A stretch of 64,000 nt of DNA from Algoriphagus aestuariicola (GTDB taxonomy: Bacteria; Bacteroidota; Bacteroidia; Cytophagales; Cyclobacteriaceae), in NCBI RefSeq assembly GCF_017254835.1, contig NZ_JAFKCW010000001.1, positions 1,040,964 to 1,104,963 of the forward strand, given 5' to 3'. The translations under genes were made by a program, and so were the position numbers. The stretch's first letter is position 1. Each line of letters begins with the position of its first letter. The notes below the pieces were generated by a model. It was not told the DNA's origin. It saw nothing but the letters and a program-made list of their open reading frames with translations, and did no database searches. This document shows, piece by piece, positions 37,108 through 45,658 of the stretch.

Positions 37108-37212
37108 AGCTTATGGCGGCTGAACGGATGCCAGCAAGGTTTTCGCCTTGTAGCCAGCTTTGGTTTCGGTGGACAGAAAAGTGCCTCGAAACCGCCACAA
37201 GCCAAATGCAAA
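37108..37212. repeat. Cassette-boundary-like imperfect hairpin
   Basis: Arms AGCTTATGGCGG (37108-37119) and CCGCCACAAGCC (37192-37203) pair at 10 of 12 positions, followed by AAAACGTTAGCC. It has the same plan as 21118-21190 and stands 16 bases before an AT-rich orphan gene. Confidence 0.55.
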
Positions 37213-37227
37213 ACGTTAGCCATTTTA

Positions 37228-37749
37228 ATGACAACCATCGATACCAAAAGACATATCGAAATTAATGAAGGCTTTCAAGGTATAAACTTGACAGAATTTG
37301 CCATTGGGGTTGACGAACCAATTAGCAACGACCAAATTGTTGACACCTTCATTCGCTCAAAAAAATTCTCATTTGACAGTTTGCGTGACTGTGTAAAAGC
37401 TGAACCAAACAAGGGTTATTTAAGACAAGCTTTTGACGTTGACAAAATAAAAATCACCGATTTCAAGAAAACAGACAAACAAGGGGTATCAAAATTCCTT
37501 ATTGACTTTTTATATGAGCCAGACTGGGGTGACGATAGAAACGAATTTGCTAAACTTCTCGACAGATATTTTGAAATTCACAATGAATTTGGGGACAACG
37601 AGTTTTATATTTTATCAAAGGACTGGTTCGACAAAGAAGATGAAAGAGTAATTGAACCCGAAAGTTGGGTGTATACCTATTATTTTTTGATTATTTCGGT
37701 AGACAGGAAATTAAACTTATTGACATTGACAGAATGGACAAACGATTAA
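37228..37749 (+). CDS. Hypothetical protein, 173 residues
   Basis: An acidic soluble protein without signal peptide (IEINEGFQGINLTEFAIGVD; FLIDFLYEPDWGDDRNEFAK). The last strand region VYTYYFLIISVDRKLNLLTL looks like a buried beta-sheet. No family recognised. It is AT-rich and lies between a cassette-like hairpin and long repeat copy B. Confidence 0.7.
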   Translation: MTTIDTKRHIEINEGFQGINLTEFAIGVDEPISNDQIVDTFIRSKKFSFDSLRDCVKAEPNKGYLRQAFDVDKIKITDFKKTDKQGVSKFLIDFLYEPDWGDDRNEFAKLLDRYFEIHNEFGDNEFYILSKDWFDKEDERVIEPESWVYTYYFLIISVDRKLNLLTLTEWTND

Positions 37750-37785
37750 CCAAATGACACAAAAAACGGCTCATAGTAACTAGAT

Positions 37786-38100
37786 TTCCGTGCGGCTTGC
37801 AAAGCCAAGCATGAAATGCAAAGCATTCACCGACACCTTGTAAATCAATAAGAATGGAGGTAAACCGCTGTTGCACTGCCTGTCCCGACTTTTTCGGGAA
37901 AACCGGTGAAGTGCTTATGCTGATCAAGTCGGAAATTTGTGGCAGTATTTCTCGCTACTCTGTCCTCTGTAAGTTTTGCTTCGACGTAGAACAACTCGGA
38001 TCGGGCCACGACCTCCAAGCCGACCACTGCTCAAGCTCCCTCTCCATGTGGAAGCCTGTCCCGATGAGCGCAGCGATTTCGGGAAGGGCAGGGGTGGGGT
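37786..38100 (+). repeat. Interspersed repeat, long copy B
   Basis: Same start as copy A (TTCCGTGCGGCTTGCAAAGC), same inner hairpin CCCGACTTTTTCGGG, and same REP-like end (CCACTGCTCAAGCTCCCTC, CCCGATGAGCGCAGCGATTT). The middle differs by about 45 bases in length from copy A. Confidence 0.8.
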
Positions 38101-38273
38101 AGAATCTCGATATGCGCAGCGATATCGGGAGGAGGTGAGCTGGGTTACCTGTGCTGGTGAAAATCCCAACTATTACAAGTACAATTTCATAATTTCCAAG
38201 CGCTGCCACTTTAGCAACAGTATTATTGTCAGTCAAACAGCTTGACGACAGATTTTTTGTCACTTCTTAGACC

Positions 38274-38645
38274 ATGACCTATTCCGACAACCTTTTTTAC
38301 GGCGCTTCAATACTTACTCACCAAAGAGCTCGAGAGCTTCGCAAATCACTTACTCCTGCTGAGCGGATACTTTGGGATGTTCTCCAAAATAGACAGATGG
38401 AAGGGTACAAGTTCCGTCGCCAGCATCCAATCTACCGATATATTGCAGATTTCTACTGCCACGAGCTCCGCCTGGTGATTGAGCTCGATGGCGGCGTGCA
38501 TGATAAGGTTGACCAACAAGAACATGATAGCAATCGAGACCTAGTGATCCGCGAATTTGGTATCCGTATCCTGAGATTCAAAAACGAGGAAGTGGTGAAC
38601 GAGCTTGAGAGGGTTTTGGAGAGAATAAGGGCGGTTCTGCCTTGA
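38274..38645 (+). CDS. DUF559-domain protein, PD-(D/E)xK endonuclease-like
   Basis: 123 residues. It shows RARELRKSLTPAERILWDVL, then YKFRRQHPIYRYIADFYCHE and RLVIELDGGVHD. In this family D of IADFYC, E-x-D of IELDGG and a later conserved Gln/Arg stretch form a Vsr-like nuclease core. The end VLRFKNEEV matches the conserved RILRFxNxEV box (here RILRFKNEEVVNELE). A REP-like element begins immediately after the stop and another lies 170 bases before the start, an arrangement I remember for DUF559 genes in many genomes. Its role is unknown. Confidence 0.88.
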   Translation: MTYSDNLFYGASILTHQRARELRKSLTPAERILWDVLQNRQMEGYKFRRQHPIYRYIADFYCHELRLVIELDGGVHDKVDQQEHDSNRDLVIREFGIRILRFKNEEVVNELERVLERIRAVLP

Positions 38646-38648
38646 TTT

Positions 38649-38684
38649 ACCCCACCCTAACCCTCCCCTTAAAGGGAGGGGACT
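38649..38684 (-). repeat. REP-like hairpin, inverted copy
   Basis: CCCCACCCTAACCCTCCCC, TTAA, then GGGAGGGGAC: the classical CTCACCC...CCCTCTCC...GGAGAGGG element in reverse orientation, starting four bases after the DUF559 stop. Confidence 0.75.
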
Positions 38685-38784
38685 AGATCCGTGTTGCATG
38701 GAATAACCTTCTCCAATTTTCTTTTCTCTTGTGAGATGCTCCGATTTCTGTGACCTTCTAGCTCTACTTTTAGCAGAAATGATC

Positions 38785-38840
38785 GCCCTCTCCTTGAGGA
38801 AGCCTGTCCCGATGAGCGTAGCGATATCGGGAAGAGGGCA
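38785..38840 (+). repeat. REP-like hairpin copy
   Basis: CCCTCTCCTTGAGGAAGCC, then CCCGATGAGCGTAGCGATATC and GGGAAGAGGG. Confidence 0.75.
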
Positions 38841-38930
38841 TCTGATACTGGACAGTTCGGTATTTTTCGTCCATTTGGATCTCTTGCAAACTTCCTTTCG
38901 GATACGACTTTTCAACCGGACCACTACACA

Positions 38931-38968
38931 AGCACCTTCTCCTAAAGGAGAAGGCGGGGGATGAGGTA
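38931..38968 (+). repeat. REP-like hairpin copy
   Basis: CACCTTCTCCTAAAGGAGAAGG, then CGGGGGATGAGGTA: the simple hairpin form of the same family. Confidence 0.7.
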
Positions 38969-38973
38969 TATTG

Positions 38974-38999
38974 AAAAATACCCAATACAGGGTATTTTT
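38974..38999. promoter_or_regulatory. TACCC palindrome, copy 1 (73 bp before small ORF)
   Basis: AAAAATACCC and GGGTATTTTT, a perfect 10-bp inverted repeat around the loop AATACA. Three other copies with six-base loops occur at 40699, 42913 and 46789. It could be an operator or a bidirectional terminator; the T tail allows either. Confidence 0.6.
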
Positions 39000-39071
39000 T
39001 GTTTCAACTAATTCCCTTTTCTTGGGATACCAACTGACTGCCACCGCATTGCTATCCTTTATCCAATCTAA

Positions 39072-39263
39072 ATGATTTCAGCATTTCGGGGTCTTTTTAT
39101 CTTTCTATTCTTCTTAAGGACGATTTCTGTATTTGCACAGACAGAGTTTAAAGTCTACTTGACTAAAACCGGAGCAAAATACCATCGCTCAACCAGCTGC
39201 TATGATCAGACAGGTGACCAGGATCCCCAAATCTACCACTGCTCAAGCTCCCTCTCCATGTGA
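39072..39263 (+). pseudogene. Small secreted protein, C-terminus replaced by repeat
   Basis: 63 codons: a signal peptide (FIFLFFLRTISVFAQ) and EFKVYLTKTGAKYHRSTSC, then residues translated from the interspersed repeat. The VYLTKTGAKYH box starts a family of small secreted Bacteroidota proteins that normally continue with more Cys residues; that part is missing. A homologous truncated ORF lies at 46887. Confidence 0.55.
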
Positions 39264-39306
39264 GCCAGTCCCGCAGAATTGCGGGAAGAGGGGTAGGGTG
39301 AGGTAG
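39222..39306 (+). repeat. Interspersed repeat, short copy
   Basis: CCAGGATCCCCAAATCTACC, ACTGCTCAAGCTCCCTCTCC, then a changed hairpin CCCGCAGAATTGCGGG and GGGTAGGGTGAGGTA. Confidence 0.75.
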
Positions 39307-39603
39307 AGGAGGCACCACCACCAATGCCGGTTCCCGATGCTCCCGAAAAGCATCGGCAGAAAGTAGTTATTGCTGGCAGCATGTTGGATAGAGGATTGGG
39401 CCAATTGATCCCGGCAACTGTACTGGATGGTATGGATGGCAGGTGGAATTGCCTTCCCATTCCGCAGGCGGGCTTTCGACAGCTATCCGGAACCCATGCA
39501 GTCCAAAAGACAATTTTACTACTTCCAGCAGGGGTAGACAAATCCCATCTAGCCTAAACGATAATTTTGCTGCTCCTAGATAAAGGAAATTAAACTTCAA
39601 AAG

Positions 39604-40338
39604 ATGAAGTACTTTTTGTTCATAGACGAATCCGGCGATCATGGATTGACAAGTCTCAATCCGGATTACCCGGTGTTTCTGCTTTGTGGGATAATAGTGT
39701 CCGAATTGGATTATCAGCAAATCAGACACAGCTTTAATCAGATTAAGACTGGACTTTGGGGACGAAAAGAAGTGATCTTTCACAGTCGGGATATCCGAAA
39801 ATGTGAGAAGGAATTTTCCATACTCTTTGATCTGGAAAAGAAAAAGTGGTTTTATGATCACTTGAATCTACTCATGGTGGAGCGGCCATTTACAGTAATT
39901 GCCTCTGCCATTCGGAAAATCGAATACATCCGGCGATTTGGTAGACTTTCCAATGATGTCTATGAGTTGGCGCTGTCTTTCATCATCGAGCGTTCGGTTT
40001 TTTATCTGGATGCTTTGAAAATGCGTGATATTGAACTTGAAATCATTATTGAGAAAAGAGGAAAGAAAGAGGATAAGAGACTGGAAGAACATTTTCAGCG
40101 CTTACTGGCTAGAGGGACCGGCTATGTACCAGCAGATCGCCTAAAAGGGTATGGGATTAAAATTATATTTAAGTCCAAGCTAGAAAACACCAATGGATTG
40201 CAATTGGCTGATTTGGTGGCATATCCTGCAGCTAGGTATGTCATTGAGCCAAATCGGGCTAATCCAGCATTTGAACTAATTTACCCCAAGTTTTATCGGA
40301 AAAACGGAAAACTTTATGGACTTAAAATTTATCCTTAA
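39604..40338 (+). CDS. DUF3800-domain protein
   Basis: 244 residues opening with YFLFIDESGDHGL, the DUF3800 hallmark (acidic DES), followed by FLLCGIIV, EVIFHSRDIRK and a C-terminal NTNGLQLADLVAYPAARYV. The conserved acidic residues suggest an RNase-H-like nuclease fold. Members occur in mobile and defence regions; function is not established. It stands alone among repeats. Confidence 0.9.
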   Translation: MKYFLFIDESGDHGLTSLNPDYPVFLLCGIIVSELDYQQIRHSFNQIKTGLWGRKEVIFHSRDIRKCEKEFSILFDLEKKKWFYDHLNLLMVERPFTVIASAIRKIEYIRRFGRLSNDVYELALSFIIERSVFYLDALKMRDIELEIIIEKRGKKEDKRLEEHFQRLLARGTGYVPADRLKGYGIKIIFKSKLENTNGLQLADLVAYPAARYVIEPNRANPAFELIYPKFYRKNGKLYGLKIYP

Positions 40339-41081
40339 AAAAAAAACAAAGAGCCCAACTTTCGCTGAGCTCCTTGCCGATCGGGGACACCCCGGTCCAA
40401 ATGTTTCTCTGAGGTATTCATCAGATTTAACGCAATTTTAATCAATTAGGTTAGATAGGCCAAGTTTAAGGTCGAATTATTTCAAGATCATGAGTGATAG
40501 CACTAAATAGCATTAATAATAATCAGAAAGACAAGCAACCCCACAGTTTCATTGATGATCATATTTCACAGATATCTGCTATTTCCTAATTCTATAAACT
40601 GGGATTTGAGTACCTCTCCATGAGGGATTTGATTTTTCAGTACCATCATACCCCTTCAAAAAAACCTCCCTTCCCCTCCCTTTTCCCACTTTTCTACCAA
40701 AATACCCACTACCAGGTATTTTTTCTTCCCCAATAATCCCTTTCTTGGTATGGAGAAGCTTTTGATAATCAGCCAAAGTAAGCGCTTAAGGTGCCAAGGG
40801 ATTACCAATCTTGGATTTTCTGCTGAATGATCGCCATGACTTTAAAAGCCTGTCCCTCAGGATTACGGGAAGGGACGGGCTTCCTCGGTGGTAATGGGAA
40901 TTCCCTAAATCAATCCGGAAGGATACCTATTCCTGGATCAAAAAAGAAAGTTGGGATTAGTTAAATGGATAAAGAAGCAAATCGATAAATTCGGTCTCAC
41001 CGAAGACGATTTGGGCCTCAAAACTGCTGAATTTTAAGGGTTTTGGATGCCGTTAGTCAGAATTTGAATAGGCAACACCTT
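40339..41081. other. Intergenic with hairpins and a gene scrap
   Basis: Contains GATCGGGGACACCCCGGTC hairpin at 40379-40397, the TACCC palindrome copy 2 at 40699-40724 (AAAATACCC / GGTATTTT), a REP-like piece near 40850-40885, and at about 40960-41037 a frame reading KLGLVKWIKKQIDKFGLTED and ending AEF-stop, which looks like the C-terminus of a lost gene. Confidence 0.5.
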
Positions 41082-42707
41082 ATGAAAATAAATACTCACG
41101 CTGACAAGACATCGGAACCCATAAGTCAAGCCGTTGTGAATAGTTTACCCAAACAGCAAAGTAGTGGCGAATCAGCTTTTAAGCTTGTGGACAACAGACC
41201 AGAGGCTATTGCACAAAGGAAACTACAAGAAGCGATTAACAATAACCCTCGTCGTGTTCAGCAATTGAAAGCGAATCCGCAGGTGGCAAAAAATAACCCT
41301 CAGATAAAGCAACTAAGGGATTACCAGGCCATGGCTGATAATTTCGCTTCTCAAACTGTACAAGGAAAAGAAAACTTGGCAGACGGCGGGTGGACGGGGG
41401 ACAAAAACACGCAATTGCGTCAATCGCCGGCCGCTTCCGGCAATATCGTTCAATGTTATGGGCAGATCCGTTTTGCCAACCTGGCCAGCGATGCGAAATA
41501 TCAGACAAAAGGAGCCGCCATTATCGCGGCTTTACAGGCAACACCGAATATCCAGAACTTCCTGGCCAATAAAAATGCAGTGATCACGCTGGAAAGCGAC
41601 CCGCAACTGGCTTCTGTACGTGTGAGGGACGATCAAGTGCAAATCACGCTTTCCCCCTGGTTTTTCGAACAGGAAAGCCGGGGCAGGATTCTCGGCATGC
41701 TGGCGCATGAGTTCGGCGTCCACCCACTTGCCGACGAAGCTTTGACAGGGCCGGAGCAAGCCCAGGAAACTCTGGACATAACGAATAATACCGCTTTCCC
41801 TACCGGTATTCCCGGACATCCTGGCCACACGATCACACCGGGAGCAGCGGGGCAAACAGATCACGTCTTTGCCGCCGTTGCCGGTCAGCCACGTTTTATT
41901 TCTTATCAGCAAACGGCCTATCAGATGGCCAATGCCATGTACCTGCGTTCCCTGGCCCCTGGAGGCGATGTAACTGGGGCGCACGTCACCGACCAGATCA
42001 TGACCTATCTATCGGATATCGCCATGATCCTGGCAACCAATGATCATCGGGGCCAGATTGTTTTGGAGCCTCAAAGGACCGCGGATGCCTTCAACCACCT
42101 GCGCACGGGGTGGCTTGCATTTGTCGGGGGACAACCGAATGGTGCCGCTCTGACGGGGCTTACGCCTGGTGCGAAATCCAAAGGCGATGTGCTGGGAGAG
42201 GTGACTGGCATGATGGGTAAATTCATTTTGTCGATCGGCACCGGCAGCAAGGATAACTCCCAAATCGAGCAAACCAAGACCGGCTTGTTCAATCCCACAT
42301 ATGCGGATCTCACCAATGCGCAAACAGGAGTGTTGGCCGATCATAACCTTAATTTACAGCCTAAAAATTCAGGGGCACCTACTCCTTCCTTTTTAGATGC
42401 ACTCGATGACGTTACCGGCAATGCAGCAGGCCACAACCGGCTGCAGGCACGTGCGAATATTTTTGCTCACAGGCCCGATCCAGACCCGGCAACAGATGCG
42501 GCCCTTGGCCGGTTATTTGTGAACTTGACGAATAACACACTGGAGAGTCCCATATCTTCCGACAATCTGCATTACCTTGCTGTTTTCCTGAACTTAAAGA
42601 TCCGCATTGTAAAAGCAAACGGACAAATGGAAGTGAAGGGAAATGGAGTGCGATGTACCCTGCTAGAAGTCGCCAAGCCCGCGCTACATTACCGTTTTGC
42701 AACTTGA
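41082..42707 (+). CDS. Predicted eCIS-type cargo toxin with metallopeptidase-like core
   Basis: 541 residues from ATG 41082 (an upstream ATG at 41043 adds 13 atypical residues). Residues ~20-105 match the leader seen on Bacteroidota proteins loaded into extracellular contractile injection systems: FKLVDNRPEAIAQRKLQEAI, then QIKQLRDYQAMADNFASQTV, and finally NIVQC. A zincin-like motif follows (GMLAHEFGVHPLADEA, HExxxH). The end (AVFLNLKIRIVKANG to LHYRFAT) resembles the tail of OTU-like cysteine peptidase domains. GC-rich compared with neighbours on the right. No immunity gene or eCIS structural gene is visible. Toxin activity is inference. Confidence 0.7.
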   Translation: MKINTHADKTSEPISQAVVNSLPKQQSSGESAFKLVDNRPEAIAQRKLQEAINNNPRRVQQLKANPQVAKNNPQIKQLRDYQAMADNFASQTVQGKENLADGGWTGDKNTQLRQSPAASGNIVQCYGQIRFANLASDAKYQTKGAAIIAALQATPNIQNFLANKNAVITLESDPQLASVRVRDDQVQITLSPWFFEQESRGRILGMLAHEFGVHPLADEALTGPEQAQETLDITNNTAFPTGIPGHPGHTITPGAAGQTDHVFAAVAGQPRFISYQQTAYQMANAMYLRSLAPGGDVTGAHVTDQIMTYLSDIAMILATNDHRGQIVLEPQRTADAFNHLRTGWLAFVGGQPNGAALTGLTPGAKSKGDVLGEVTGMMGKFILSIGTGSKDNSQIEQTKTGLFNPTYADLTNAQTGVLADHNLNLQPKNSGAPTPSFLDALDDVTGNAAGHNRLQARANIFAHRPDPDPATDAALGRLFVNLTNNTLESPISSDNLHYLAVFLNLKIRIVKANGQMEVKGNGVRCTLLEVAKPALHYRFAT

Positions 42708-43228
42708 GACCGGCTGCAATGAATAAAACTGCCAGTAACCACTAGGCTTTCGTTGCGTGTGAAGCACCGCCTGTCCGAATTTTTTCAGGAAACTGCTGAA
42801 GTTCTTATGGGGATTGAGTGGGGTAGTACCCAATAAAGGATTTGTAATCCCAAACCCACCTTTTCCCACCCAAAAATCCTCGGTTTCTACCCGATTTTTT
42901 TCTTTTTGTCCAAAAAATACCCTGTACTAGATATTTTTTAGCTCCAAATTTTTCCCTTTCTTGAGGAACCAACTCACTATCATCCAATTGCCAACCTTTA
43001 ATTACTCGAATTATTCCTGCATTTCGGAGATTTATTGATTTTCCGATTTTTCCAAATGCTATAATTCATGAAGATCTCAGTCGGAGCGGACCAGGATCTT
43101 TAAGACAGGGATTTGAGGTGGTAGGGTAAATCAAACCGGTAGTAAAAGTTGCGAAAAAGGAACTTGATCACGTTCATGATATTGATTCATTTGTAAAATA
43201 AAAGCTGCACTAAAACTAAAACGCTAAA
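42708..43228. other. Intergenic with repeat pieces before the ATPase gene
   Basis: Partial long-repeat middle (CACCGCCTGTCCGAATTTTT near 42767), then TACCC palindrome copy 3 at 42913-42938 (8 of 10 pairs), then 72 bases later ATTATTCCTGCATTTCGG, which aligns with the start of the small secreted ORFs but has lost its ATG, and a repeat scrap near 43080-43130. No clear promoter for the next gene. Confidence 0.55.
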
Positions 43229-44827
43229 ATGGAATCTTTTGACAAACTCGGTGAAATTTATGATAGGTCAGGGCCTTTTGGAGATGCCGAGGCTTCAAAT
43301 GTTGATTTCCGAAAATTGAGAAATTCTTTCATCAACTTAAATTCGTTTCAGAATCAAACGATTGAAGAAACTTTAGATACCTCTACTCGAGTAATTGTCG
43401 GTAGAAAAGGATCAGGAAAAACTTTATATTTGAGGTTTATTCAAGATCATTATAGAAGGCTAAATTCAGAAAATGATAATACTGTATATATTACAGATAT
43501 AGATAATAAACCAACAGATTCAGAGCTTATTACGAAAATCAATTCGTGGTTTGATAAAGATGATAGTAAAGCAGATGAAACGTGGAGAGGAATTTGGAAA
43601 ATGGTTATACTAAGGACGGCATATACGCATTTATTCTATTCTAAAACTCTTGATAAATATATAACAAAAAAAGAAAAATTGGAGTTTTCTTCTAAGTATT
43701 CAAAAATATTGCCTAAAATTAACTCTCCAACTTCAATCTTCAATCAGTTAACTAATATATTAACTAGATTTAATTCTCTACAGGATTTAAATTTTTTTAT
43801 GTTTGCAGATGAATGGGGGCATTTTGAATATGATATGAATTTGTTGATTAAATCAGCGCCTCCAATTTATTTCTTTATTGATCAACTGGACGATGATTTT
43901 TCACACGCGCCATATGATTGGTTAAAATGTCAATATGGCTTATTTTCTGCTATGTTTCGTTTTATCAGAGGCAATACTCTTGGGGGTAGACTGCATATAA
44001 TAGCATGTATTAGAGAGTTGGTTTATGCCTATATTTTAAGTACTCAGCATGGAAGTAAGTACCTAAGTGAGCCTAAGATTAAAGTTATAAGATGGGATTA
44101 TAACTTGGCAAAGCATTTTTTTGATAGAAAAGTTGAGTCTCTGGATGATTCTTTTTTTAAGAATCCAAGAAATGGAAAAACAATTCAAAATTTTTTCGGA
44201 CTTTCTGAATTAAAACTTTCACGAGGTAAAGGATTTAATGAAGAAATCCATTCATATATACTAAGGCATACAATGCTTATGCCAAGAGATATTATAAATG
44301 TTGGCAATATATTTAATGAAAAATGCAATAATAGTTTGGGCTTTATTGAAAATGAGAATGCGTTGAAAGATGCTGTAAAATATGTTGCAAGACAAATTGC
44401 AAAGGAGCAAACTGTAATTGCTTCAATTTTAATTAGTACAAGTTGGATTTATAATGGAGTAGTAGAAGATGGTGCATTGTCAGTGTATACTGATGAGGTG
44501 ATGGTGAATTCGATTAATGCCAATTTGTGTAAAATGATTAGATATATTGGGGAAGATAGGTTTTCAGGAAGAAAATTTAGTAATATCAATAAAAGCCTGT
44601 CTAAATTTGGATTTAAAGAGTCCGACCGGCCATTTAATGCGCTTTTCATTGCAGGTTTACTGGGGTATATAGAGTTAGATTCTAATAAAAATGAGAGAGC
44701 TGTATTTTTTTCCGAATCAAGAAATGCACTATTCGAAATTCCAAAACATAGAAAAAGCTATGTGTTTCATTCAAGTTTAATAGATTATTTAAATATAAAA
44801 GCTAAAGGAAAACCCGTGTATGCATAG
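43229..44827 (+). CDS. P-loop ATPase (Sll1717-like), candidate defence component
   Basis: 532 residues. Walker A GRKGSGKT at 58-65 and Walker B-like YFFIDQLDDD at 214-223, followed by a sensor-like LHIIACIRELVY and an all-helical C-terminal half (HTMLMPRDIINVGNIF; winged-helix-like end). The layout resembles STAND/Sll1717-type ATPases. Very AT-rich, in sharp contrast to the toxin gene before it and the kelch gene after it. It overlaps the FRG-domain gene by eight bases, so the two proteins are translated together. A defence role is inferred from this pairing; no experiment is known to me. Confidence 0.75.
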   Translation: MESFDKLGEIYDRSGPFGDAEASNVDFRKLRNSFINLNSFQNQTIEETLDTSTRVIVGRKGSGKTLYLRFIQDHYRRLNSENDNTVYITDIDNKPTDSELITKINSWFDKDDSKADETWRGIWKMVILRTAYTHLFYSKTLDKYITKKEKLEFSSKYSKILPKINSPTSIFNQLTNILTRFNSLQDLNFFMFADEWGHFEYDMNLLIKSAPPIYFFIDQLDDDFSHAPYDWLKCQYGLFSAMFRFIRGNTLGGRLHIIACIRELVYAYILSTQHGSKYLSEPKIKVIRWDYNLAKHFFDRKVESLDDSFFKNPRNGKTIQNFFGLSELKLSRGKGFNEEIHSYILRHTMLMPRDIINVGNIFNEKCNNSLGFIENENALKDAVKYVARQIAKEQTVIASILISTSWIYNGVVEDGALSVYTDEVMVNSINANLCKMIRYIGEDRFSGRKFSNINKSLSKFGFKESDRPFNALFIAGLLGYIELDSNKNERAVFFSESRNALFEIPKHRKSYVFHSSLIDYLNIKAKGKPVYA

Positions 44828-45554
44828 TCTGACATTTAAAAATTGGGATGATTTTAAATCAAACATGATAAAAAAACTTTTGATTAGTTCTGGTAAATCC
44901 TCTATTAATTCATTTTTGTTTAGAGGCCAAGCAGACTCGAAGTGGGATTTAATTTCCTCTTTTGATAGAAAAGAAAAGAATAAATCTAAATACGACTTGC
45001 TATTGAGAAATTTCGAGTCTATTTGTAAGATATATAACTTTAATGAGGAATTGTTTAGCAAATCTAGAAACGAGCCTGAATTAATAGCAGCTTATGCGCA
45101 ACATTATGGGCTTCCGACAAGACTTTTGGATTGGACAACAAGCCCATACTTCGCTGCTTTCTTTGCTTTCTCTGATGCGTATTCACTTAACATCAAGTCC
45201 AAGTCTTGCGTTGTTTGGGTAATTAATAGAGACTCAGTTTCACTTAATACGGCGCAGGGACTTAAATTTGTAAGTCTTTCAACTAATAAGTATAACTACA
45301 GGATAAAAAATCAACTAGGTCATTTTACCTTATCTCAACACTCAGAAAGTTCAATTGATGAGTTCGATAAAATGCTTTGTTTTAAATATCAGAGTGATGA
45401 CTTACTCTGGAAAATGGAGATTAATTATAGTAGTATAGAAGAAGTTTTAGCTGATTTGGAGATAATGGGAATAACACCTAGTATTGCCTATCCTGATATA
45501 GAAGGGTATATAAAAGAAGCAATATATAAAACTGGTATTGGTGTTTATTTGTGA
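44820..45554 (+). CDS. FRG-domain protein
   Basis: 244 residues. The FRG signature FLFRGQADSKWDLISSF lies at about residues 35-52, and the conserved AQHYGLPTRLLDWTTSPYFA near 90-110. FRG domains are found in many single- or two-gene antiviral systems, where they likely act as the effector, but their chemistry is unclear. No membrane segment. Its start lies inside the ATPase gene, indicating a two-gene operon. AT-rich like its partner. Confidence 0.9.
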   Translation: MHSLTFKNWDDFKSNMIKKLLISSGKSSINSFLFRGQADSKWDLISSFDRKEKNKSKYDLLLRNFESICKIYNFNEELFSKSRNEPELIAAYAQHYGLPTRLLDWTTSPYFAAFFAFSDAYSLNIKSKSCVVWVINRDSVSLNTAQGLKFVSLSTNKYNYRIKNQLGHFTLSQHSESSIDEFDKMLCFKYQSDDLLWKMEINYSSIEEVLADLEIMGITPSIAYPDIEGYIKEAIYKTGIGVYL

Positions 45555-45658
45555 ATTTGATGTTTAGAATTTTTTACAATGTGTAAGGTTGTATTTATGT
45601 AATAAAATTTATTTTGTTCACATAAAATCAACTGTTTACGGAATGATTGTTGTTTTGC

